Assembly (NCBI GenBank): GCA_027328825.1 | Contig: DAHWTK010000020.1 | Coordinates: forward strand, 1 to 19,477 | Length of the DNA stretch: 19,477 nucleotides | Direction of reading: 5' to 3' | From: Nitrospirota bacterium | Lineage (GTDB): Bacteria; Nitrospirota; JACRHJ01 | Shown here: positions 6,854 through 13,471 of the stretch, piece after piece | Numbering within the stretch: the first letter of the stretch is position 1 | How the letters are laid out: each line of letters begins with the position of its first letter | Notes under the pieces: model-generated | What the model saw: only the letters and a program-made list of their open reading frames with translations | What the model was told of the DNA's origin: nothing | Databases searched by the model: none | Translations under genes and position numbers: made by a program

Positions 6854-6883
6854 ATCATAGCCGTGATTGATTTGCAATAACAA
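6854..6883 (-). promoter_or_regulatory. Promoter of the lipoprotein-NHL-decaheme unit
   Basis: On the minus strand, -10 TATGAT (6854-6859) is preceded at 18 bp by TTGTTA (6878-6883), a 4/6 match to -35, in a strongly A/T-rich 65-bp gap. Transcription would start near 6847, leaving a 27-nt leader with the ribosome site. A TTGAT-N4-AATAA sequence (6867-6880) has one perfect FNR/CRP-like half site but lies inside the spacer, so it is at best a repressing site. No GC-rich terminator is seen after the upstream barrel gene, so read-through is possible. Confidence 0.5.
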
Positions 6884-6923
6884 TCTTCAAAAATTAAACA
6901 TTTTTAAAAATTGAAATCGCCGT

Positions 6924-8777
6924 TTATTTTCTAACACTTAACGACACATAAATTGACTGTGAATCGTTCCTTTCGGATGTAAAAACCTGCGAATAGTTAT
7001 ACCTCGCCTGGAAGCTAACAGACAGGTTCCTGAGCCTTACGCCGAGGCCGTACTGAACGGCGAAATTCATGATGGCTGGAGACGTCGAAGCCGCCGGCTG
7101 GTATAATATATTGAAGTTCAACACGTGCGGCTGATCGAACCAGCTTCCCATGAGGGAATATGAACTGTTGCTGGTGGACGGCGTATTGCTGCCGGAAGTA
7201 GTATTGAAGGCTGCGTTCGCAGTCAACATGGTATTTGGCAGCGGCCTTGCGAGAGAAAGCCTCACCACCGCATTGTTCTGGGTTGTGGAGGTGGTGGCCG
7301 CGCCGGTGCCGCCGGCCCAGGCCATCCTGTACATGTCGGAGAAATCCATCATCAGCCTCTGCCTCAGGCTAAGCGCGTACATTAACGGGATGACCACCTC
7401 CGTGTTTGTGGTAGACGTGGATCCTGGCGACGTGGACGCTACGGTATAATCCCAGTAAGGGTTCAGGGTAAGATTTTTTACCGGGCCGATATTTGTCATG
7501 AACCTGAATTCGTTAGACGTGTTACCGGTGTTGGCAGAGTTCGAGGCACTGACATAAGATTCCGAGAGGGCCATGTTAAGAAACATGGACGGACGGGCGG
7601 ATATAATCCAGTCGAGGTTGTCCTGCGTGTCCGAAGTAGACGTGCTCGCCGAGGTACTGCTTCCCTGGGTGCTGTTTGAATCGAACCTCTTCTCATACCT
7701 CGAACTGAACGTGAATATGCCCACGTGATGGTTCAGGTCCACCCCGGCCAGCGTCTGGCTCGTGGACGAGTTTATCCCCCCCGAGGAGTCGTTCAGGATA
7801 TACGACCCGTAGATGCGCAGGTATTTAGGGAATGCGTAATTTGCTGAGCCGTAATACGTGCTTTGGGCAGTCCGCCCGGTTCCGGACGTGTTAAGGAGGT
7901 CTTCGGACAGCCTGTATAGATAACTTCCCATAACCTGCGCTCCAGCAAGAGGCACATATGACGCGGTCAGTTCGGATATTGAATTGTAGGCCTTGGAAGA
8001 GCTCTGCCCGTTGGTGGTGGAGAGGGCGTAGTTGTAATCCTCCCTCGCGCCGAGATTAAGTCTGCTTCCAAAACTTTTCGCCGCGCCGATTTGTGCGTCT
8101 ATGGTAGTCTGATCCTGGGTCTGCGCGGTCGTATTGGTTTTGGTCGCCTGGTTGTCGTAATCGCCGCTGAACGTAATTATGCCGATCCTGTAATTACTGG
8201 CCACGCGGAAATCTCCGCTCTGCGTGTCGGTGGACGGCGAGCCGCTGGCGGTCTGGCTCTGGTCGCGCGCATCGTACCGGACCCTTAGGGCCGGCAGGCT
8301 TGCAGTCGCAAACGCGGAATCCACATACATATCCGTGGACTTGGACGTCTGGGTCTGCGCCACCCCGTTCGTTATAATGTTGTTGGTCATGTTAATGTCC
8401 GTGTATCCCACGCCTATCTGTGTGGCCCTGGTGGCCATCCTGAGGGCCACATCAGGGTCCAGCTCGAAGCTTGTAGCGCCCGTATTTGCCGTATTGTTTA
8501 CGATGTCCAGGCGGAATATCCCTGTAAGTGTCAGTTTTGAATTTGGCGCGGACAGCATGTTGAAATAGACTCCGAACCTTTCCTGGGCAGTATTGTTGGT
8601 AGCACTGCCATTAGCCGCATCGTTCTGCTGATAAGAGAAATCAGTCCCGTAACTCGTTGCGGCAAAAGTAATTTTCGGGGCCGCACACAGGGCGAAAAAC
8701 ACCACGGCCCCCGCTACAATCGCGGACCAGTATCCTGGAAAAAACATTTTCCGAGAAGGGGTCGGGTATATTTTCAC
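6924..8777 (-). CDS. Large outer-membrane beta-barrel protein (putative conduit porin)
   Basis: This 617-residue protein has a signal peptide (basic n-region KIYPTPSRK, hydrophobic core, cleavage after ITFA at about residue 39). The rest alternates short amphipathic strands (for example LRIYGSYIL, MNFAVQYGLGVRL, LSVSFQARYNYS) with long Ser/Thr/Asn-rich loops such as STSASTSTSDTQDN. It ends in a barrel-like final strand, QSIYVSLSVRK. By eye there are about two dozen strands, a size suited to the barrel of a porin-cytochrome conduit (compare MtrB-type proteins), though I see no MtrB-like N-terminal CXXC and cannot claim homology. The start is GTG at 8777. It is preferred over ATG at 8747 because only the longer form has a positively charged signal peptide, although the GGGGA ribosome site is only 3 nt away. 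It lies 53 bp after the FN3/Ig gene with no terminator between. Confidence 0.75.
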   Translation of the reverse strand: MKIYPTPSRKMFFPGYWSAIVAGAVVFFALCAAPKITFAATSYGTDFSYQQNDAANGSATNNTAQERFGVYFNMLSAPNSKLTLTGIFRLDIVNNTANTGATSFELDPDVALRMATRATQIGVGYTDINMTNNIITNGVAQTQTSKSTDMYVDSAFATASLPALRVRYDARDQSQTASGSPSTDTQSGDFRVASNYRIGIITFSGDYDNQATKTNTTAQTQDQTTIDAQIGAAKSFGSRLNLGAREDYNYALSTTNGQSSSKAYNSISELTASYVPLAGAQVMGSYLYRLSEDLLNTSGTGRTAQSTYYGSANYAFPKYLRIYGSYILNDSSGGINSSTSQTLAGVDLNHHVGIFTFSSRYEKRFDSNSTQGSSTSASTSTSDTQDNLDWIISARPSMFLNMALSESYVSASNSANTGNTSNEFRFMTNIGPVKNLTLNPYWDYTVASTSPGSTSTTNTEVVIPLMYALSLRQRLMMDFSDMYRMAWAGGTGAATTSTTQNNAVVRLSLARPLPNTMLTANAAFNTTSGSNTPSTSNSSYSLMGSWFDQPHVLNFNILYQPAASTSPAIMNFAVQYGLGVRLRNLSVSFQARYNYSQVFTSERNDSQSIYVSLSVRK

Positions 8778-8830
8778 AGGTCCCCAATGCCTTTAAGCCA
8801 TGTCTTTACGGCCAGTTAGTTAAGTTCTTC

Positions 8831-11206
8831 TCAGCGAAGGCCGACGGTGCCCGCGCCCTTCAACGAGCTGTCAATCCTTCGGCTTCCGGGAAACGGTAAC
8901 TGCCGGGATTTAAATTTTCCCGGCCCCGGCGACGGGCGCGACGGGCTTGAAACCGGCCCCTCGGTGGTGATTAACGCGTTCCCCGAACTCCCCGTCGAAT
9001 TATCGCGCACAAGCACCATTGCGGTCTTCGCGGCTGTTCCCGAAATATATATGGCCGTCATCTTCCCCTGGCTGTCCGTCAGGTTCTTCAGATATGCCTT
9101 CAGTCTGCCGAGGTTCCCGGCTTTTTGCGCATGCACAGATTTCAGCATAAGCGCGAGCCGCCTGCCCTCCACCGGCTGCCCGTCGGCATCCGTTACGGTT
9201 ATGTCTATCGTAGCCCGGCTTTTCCCGTCCGCCGGAAGACTGTATACCGATGGCTGGACGGAGATTTTGCAGGAGGTGTCGACGACAACCGAATCGGAGG
9301 ACTTTATCGGGTCCGAGACGGCTCCTCTTGGGCTCCTTAGAAATCCGGTAATGTATGCAGGCTCCAGTCTGTCGGCAGATGTCCCGGCATTATCCATCGG
9401 CCTTATGGTATAAGAACCTTCGTATATGCCCGGCGCCGTCTGTTTCATGAAAATTCTTCTGGGTATATTGCCTATCGTAAACCACGCCCTGTTTCCGGGA
9501 TCGCCTTTTATTGTTACGGTAAATTTTTCCCCGGCTGTCAGTCTGCCCGAAGACCCGACGACGGCACTGATATTGTCCTCTATCCCGGCGATAACCGGTT
9601 TCCTGACCTTCACCGTTTTTTTGCCTGCAATCGGTTTTTTACCGATGGCCGGTTTAACCGCAGCAACAACAGCGGCGGCCTTTTTCGGCTTTACCTTCGG
9701 CGCGTCCACGGACACCAGCGTGGCAGACATTGCGGAATGCCTGCTGCCGTCAGGGGCTGTAAAATTCACGGCTACCCTGGCTTTAAAAATTCCTTCGCCT
9801 TCCTTTACCGTCAATGCGCCCTTGTATACTCCGGACGGCCCTTCCGTAAGCTTGAGGTTATGGGCTGCGTTCCTCATGCTGAAGGTCGCATCGCCGCCCG
9901 ACAACGTGTTAAATGTTACATTAAGGACGTCTCCTGGCTTCAGCACTTTCCCGCCGGAATCTTCTTCCACCGATTTTTTCCCGAAGATAATCTGCAGGCG
10001 CGGGACGTTGACCTTCAGGTTTTTGCTTATGGCGACTGCCGCGCCTGAAGCGTCGTTATAAGCGAGGACGTAGTAGTAGCTCGCCCCGGATTTGACAGAA
10101 TCGTCGATATAGGTAGATACGCCGGGGTTGATGTTTGCGGACAGAGGGGTAAGTTTTGTAACATCTACTATGCGCGATGTATCCCGGTACAGGTTGTAAT
10201 ATCCCTGGCCGGAGTTTAACAGGAACCAGCTAATACAGACATGGTCGCTCTTAAGCCCGCTTGCGCGAAGCCCGGAAATGGCCGGTTTTCTTATCCCGAT
10301 GAAATCGAGATTGGCGTCAGTCTTTGCGGCGGCCTGCCCGCCGCTTTTGTCCGACAGGGTAGCTACCGCATAACCGTTTACTATCCGCACGCCGCGTCCG
10401 ATACTGCATGCACCCCTGTAAACACCAGGCGCTATCTCTTTCATACGGATTTTCCTGGACGGCCTCGTTATACTCCCCGTCTGTCCCTCTATGGAAAAAA
10501 CCGCCTTGTCACCCGGAGTCCCGCTCATGTTGAAGAACACGACGTCCCCGGCGTATTTTATCTGTCCGGCGGCATCTGTGGTAAAAGAATTTATCGCCGG
10601 AGGCGCATAAGGCTGGTTGTTCCCGGCTATTATCCCTACAGGCTTGGTGGGGCGGCTCCGGGAGCCGTTCTGCATAACCGTGCAGACTTCATAGAAATAT
10701 CCCTGTTTGTCTTTCAGGCCCCTGTCCTCGTATGAGAGCGTTTTAATGGGGTTCTTGTTTATTTTTTTATACGGCCCCAACTGCTTGCTGGCGCGTAAAA
10801 TATCGTACCCCACTATCTTCGACGCGGCAAAGCCTGCCGGCGCCTTCCATTGAAGCTTTATGCCCGGTTTCCTGTTAATCCCGGCCTTTGCCACCTGACC
10901 GGACGCAGTTTTACCGGCACCAGAAGCCTGCGCGGGGACCTGTGCCGACGGCTTCTGCACTGGCGCGGGCATCCGCACTGGCGTCTGCGAACTAATTTGC
11001 GCAGGCGCGGACATGCGAATGGGCAGCGATTTTTGCCAGGGCATGGTCATATACGCCTTTTTCTGCGCTTTTGTCTGAGCCTTTGTCTGCGCCTTTATCG
11101 GCGTACGCGCTGTTACGGGCGCTTGTTCGGCCATGGCGGTCAGTCCACCGGCAGTAATCACAACCGCGAGCGATGCAATAAATAAAACCGTCTTTGTCAT
11201 CTTCAT
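8831..11206 (-). CDS. Exported FN3 / Ig-like multidomain surface protein
   Basis: This 791-residue protein has a signal peptide (cleavage after AMA, about residue 26). A low-complexity linker follows (27-108) with KAQT repeats and PVQKPSAQVPAQ-type sequence. Next come FN3 domain 1 (about 110-195, GYDILRAS...YFYEV), an Ig-like module (about 219-297), FN3 domain 2 (about 307-401, YYNLYRD...YYYVLAY), a second Ig-like module (about 423-498), a Lys/Ala-rich linker (503-541), a third module (about 557-645) and an invasin/Big_1-type Ig domain (about 646-748, QPSVYSLPADGKSRATIDIT). The tail is Pro/Ser-rich and basic. There are no heme motifs or membrane segments after the signal, so it is probably periplasmic or surface-exposed and adhesive or scaffolding. 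AGGAG lies 8 nt before the ATG and overlaps the stop of the upstream cytochrome gene, so the two are probably translationally coupled. Specific function is unknown. Confidence 0.8.
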   Translation of the reverse strand: MKMTKTVLFIASLAVVITAGGLTAMAEQAPVTARTPIKAQTKAQTKAQKKAYMTMPWQKSLPIRMSAPAQISSQTPVRMPAPVQKPSAQVPAQASGAGKTASGQVAKAGINRKPGIKLQWKAPAGFAASKIVGYDILRASKQLGPYKKINKNPIKTLSYEDRGLKDKQGYFYEVCTVMQNGSRSRPTKPVGIIAGNNQPYAPPAINSFTTDAAGQIKYAGDVVFFNMSGTPGDKAVFSIEGQTGSITRPSRKIRMKEIAPGVYRGACSIGRGVRIVNGYAVATLSDKSGGQAAAKTDANLDFIGIRKPAISGLRASGLKSDHVCISWFLLNSGQGYYNLYRDTSRIVDVTKLTPLSANINPGVSTYIDDSVKSGASYYYVLAYNDASGAAVAISKNLKVNVPRLQIIFGKKSVEEDSGGKVLKPGDVLNVTFNTLSGGDATFSMRNAAHNLKLTEGPSGVYKGALTVKEGEGIFKARVAVNFTAPDGSRHSAMSATLVSVDAPKVKPKKAAAVVAAVKPAIGKKPIAGKKTVKVRKPVIAGIEDNISAVVGSSGRLTAGEKFTVTIKGDPGNRAWFTIGNIPRRIFMKQTAPGIYEGSYTIRPMDNAGTSADRLEPAYITGFLRSPRGAVSDPIKSSDSVVVDTSCKISVQPSVYSLPADGKSRATIDITVTDADGQPVEGRRLALMLKSVHAQKAGNLGRLKAYLKNLTDSQGKMTAIYISGTAAKTAMVLVRDNSTGSSGNALITTEGPVSSPSRPSPGPGKFKSRQLPFPGSRRIDSSLKGAGTVGLR

Positions 11207-11214
11207 ACTCGACT

Positions 11215-11219
11215 CTCCT
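11215..11219 (-). promoter_or_regulatory. Ribosome binding site overlapping the upstream stop codon
   Basis: AGGAG (inside TAGGAGAG) shares bases with the TAG stop of the cytochrome gene (11218-11220) and lies 8 nt before the ATG at 11206. A terminating ribosome is therefore placed on the start of the FN3/Ig gene. Confidence 0.75.
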
Positions 11220-13461
11220 ACGGCAGCTGAGTCGCCGTAAGCCCCTGCGGGGCTCCGGTAGTGGTATTAGCCAGAACCTGCCGATACCATCTCATGCCTG
11301 CGGTTCCAGCCGCGTCTCCCGCCGTGTGACACGTTGCGGTACATCTTGAAGTCGCATATCCGCTTCCGCCAACCCACCTGTAGCTGGGGTTCGGCGGGTT
11401 GGAATAAGTCCCAAGTGCGAACGCGTCGTACACCATCTTGGGCTGATGCGTGCCGTGAGGGTCGTGGCAGGTCTTGCAGGTTATACGCGAATCCCCGGTT
11501 CCGTCGCCGTCCGAGTCGTATATCAGGGTTGCCGGATAGCGCTTGGCGCTCCCGTAGTCGTCCATGTGATTCCAGTGGATGTTGGTGGGAACGTCGCCGC
11601 TGCCCGTGGCATCCCAGTCTCCGGCGTAAAGTCCCGCCGTCGTCGAGGTGTTGCGGAAGTCCGTGGCCCATGCGGAATTGTATATGGGGTTATGGACGTG
11701 CATGGAGGAGGGTTTCCCCTCGGTTGGCATCCCCAGTATCTTCGACTGGCTGTGGCAGACATAGCACAGGGCAATGTCCGACGCCGTATAGTTGCCGAGC
11801 AGCGGGACGGTATTGTACACCGGCCCCATCCTGAAGGCGGATTGATAGTTGTTCGACGAAGCTTTGTACGCAAAAGACGCAGGCCCTACGTGCTGAGACC
11901 TTATGTCGTGGCATTCGTTGCACTGGGTTGCATACGGCGCCATCCCGTGCCCTGTTACGTCATATCCGTATGTCAGGCCGTCGCCTACGACATTCGGCGC
12001 GGTCTCGTCCGCTCCGCCTGTTCCGGAGGCTGTATTCACTATGGACGAGCCGTCGTGGCAGGACTCGCACCAGGAGTCTTTCGATCTTATTGTTGTATTC
12101 CCCCAATACGTCTTTGCCGTTGCCGCACCGTTGCCATGGCACCTGTTGCACACGGTCGTGTTGGCGAGATTCTTCCCGTCCGCAAAGATTACGAACCCGC
12201 CAACGTGCCCGGCGTTGCGGCCAATGGAGGCGTTGGAGCCGTGGCAGTCATCGCAGGATGCCTTCGGCCCCCAAGGTGCCGTGAGGTGAACGCTGTGGTC
12301 AAGAAGTGCCGGAGGGGCCGTGGCGTGGCACGTGCCGCACGCCCCTGTTGCGGCGTTTGTCCATACGGGCTTGTTGGTCTTGTTGCCGCCGTAGAAGTTG
12401 CCGTGGCAGTATGTGTTGGAGCAGGCCTGCGTTCCGCCTGTGGTATTGCCGGCGCTGAAGGTATAGCCGCTTATCGGGGTGAAACCATCGAAACTGCCGC
12501 TTGTATACAGGTTAAAATTCGAGAACTTTATCTCTATAATCTTGTCGGTAAGCCCGGTATCGCTCATGCCGCCCTTGTGGCAGTAACCGCAGGGGTAGCC
12601 GATGCTGTTCGTGGAATAAACTTTTGTGGAATAGGCATGGAATGCGTGCATCCCGGCTGAGGTCTCGCCGGTGGGCGGATAACCGTTTTTAAGGGAACGG
12701 CCCACAAGCAGCGGCTGGCTGGTCGGCGGGTTCCCGTGGCAGGAGGTGCAAATCCACTTCGCGCTGAAACCGTTCTGGTGGTTGTGGCAGAGAGTGCATT
12801 TCTGCCCCACGTAATGCGTATCGTGAGAGGAGGTATTGTTGTGGTACGCGGTCCTGGTATGACAAATTTCGCAGACGGACGTATGGGGCGTATAATCGCT
12901 CCCCATCGAGTTCGCGCCGGACATCGAGCCGAAGACCACCTGCTTTACGCCGCTGTTAGGAGTGATGATGGTTGAGCGTATCATGTACCCGTTCCGACCA
13001 GGCTGGAACGATCCGTTCCAGTACTGGTGCGTGTTGTGGCAGGTTGTGCAAGGAATCGTAAAAGATTCGTATTTTGTGGAATATCCGGCGAATTTCATTT
13101 CGAGCGTAGAGTGCGTAACGACGTTCTCGGCGGCGGGTTTTGCCCAGGACGGCGCCGCCGTTGACGCGCTGTGGCAGTCGAGACATAGATATATTCCCGG
13201 ATAATTTCCGCCGGCTTTTTCGTCCTGGGACTGGGCCTGCGCATCCGAGAGGTTCCTGCCGGAAGCCCAGAGCCTTACGCCTGAATCGAAATGTGACGAA
13301 TGACATGCGGCGCATACGTCCTGGCCGTAGGGATAGCCGCTTGACCGAGTCATATTGTGTTTTGAATCCGTGCCGCCTATTGCCGCATAGGAGATAACCG
13401 GCAACAGCGCAAAGGCGGCCATTGTCAAAACTAATATGATATCCTTCACGGTTCGCTGCAT
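11218..13461 (-). CDS. Multiheme c-type cytochrome, 14 CXXCH plus CX4CH and CX3CH motifs
   Basis: This 747-residue exported cytochrome has a signal peptide of about 27 residues (LVLTMAAFALLPVISYAA). Fourteen canonical CXXCH motifs run from Cys50 (CAACH) to CKTCH (662-666). Two further motifs are spaced differently: CSNTYCH (CX4CH, 347-353) and CTATCH (CX3CH, 707-712). The CX4CH followed by CGTCH (375-379) matches the Geobacter-type CxxxxCH...CXXCH domain (GSu_C4xC__C2xCH family). A DSDGDGTGD loop (649-657) resembles DxDxDG calcium-binding loops. The C-terminus GAPQGLTATQLP resembles the beginning of an FN3 domain cut short by the stop. The start has GAGG 6 nt upstream and follows the 14-heme gene by 8 bp. 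Its role is probably electron transfer in the periplasm, across, or outside the outer membrane; no partner can be assigned from sequence alone. Confidence 0.9.
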   Translation of the reverse strand: MQRTVKDIILVLTMAAFALLPVISYAAIGGTDSKHNMTRSSGYPYGQDVCAACHSSHFDSGVRLWASGRNLSDAQAQSQDEKAGGNYPGIYLCLDCHSASTAAPSWAKPAAENVVTHSTLEMKFAGYSTKYESFTIPCTTCHNTHQYWNGSFQPGRNGYMIRSTIITPNSGVKQVVFGSMSGANSMGSDYTPHTSVCEICHTRTAYHNNTSSHDTHYVGQKCTLCHNHQNGFSAKWICTSCHGNPPTSQPLLVGRSLKNGYPPTGETSAGMHAFHAYSTKVYSTNSIGYPCGYCHKGGMSDTGLTDKIIEIKFSNFNLYTSGSFDGFTPISGYTFSAGNTTGGTQACSNTYCHGNFYGGNKTNKPVWTNAATGACGTCHATAPPALLDHSVHLTAPWGPKASCDDCHGSNASIGRNAGHVGGFVIFADGKNLANTTVCNRCHGNGAATAKTYWGNTTIRSKDSWCESCHDGSSIVNTASGTGGADETAPNVVGDGLTYGYDVTGHGMAPYATQCNECHDIRSQHVGPASFAYKASSNNYQSAFRMGPVYNTVPLLGNYTASDIALCYVCHSQSKILGMPTEGKPSSMHVHNPIYNSAWATDFRNTSTTAGLYAGDWDATGSGDVPTNIHWNHMDDYGSAKRYPATLIYDSDGDGTGDSRITCKTCHDPHGTHQPKMVYDAFALGTYSNPPNPSYRWVGGSGYATSRCTATCHTAGDAAGTAGMRWYRQVLANTTTGAPQGLTATQLP

Positions 13462-13467
13462 TGTCTA

Positions 13468-13471
13468 CCTC
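13468..13471 (-). promoter_or_regulatory. Ribosome binding site overlapping the stop of the 14-heme gene
   Basis: GAGG lies 6 nt before the ATG at 13461 and overlaps the TGA stop (13470-13472) of the preceding gene, a second stop/Shine-Dalgarno overlap in this operon. Confidence 0.7.

Noticed and set aside
9426..10061. 211-residue plus-strand frame opposite the FN3/Ig gene
   Set aside because: No ribosome site or domain; the opposite strand carries a well-supported multidomain gene.
11446..12660. 404-residue open frame on the plus strand
   Set aside because: It lies wholly antisense to the 16-heme cytochrome gene. It has no ribosome site, a biased Val/Arg/Gly composition and no recognisable domain, while the opposite strand has sixteen heme motifs.
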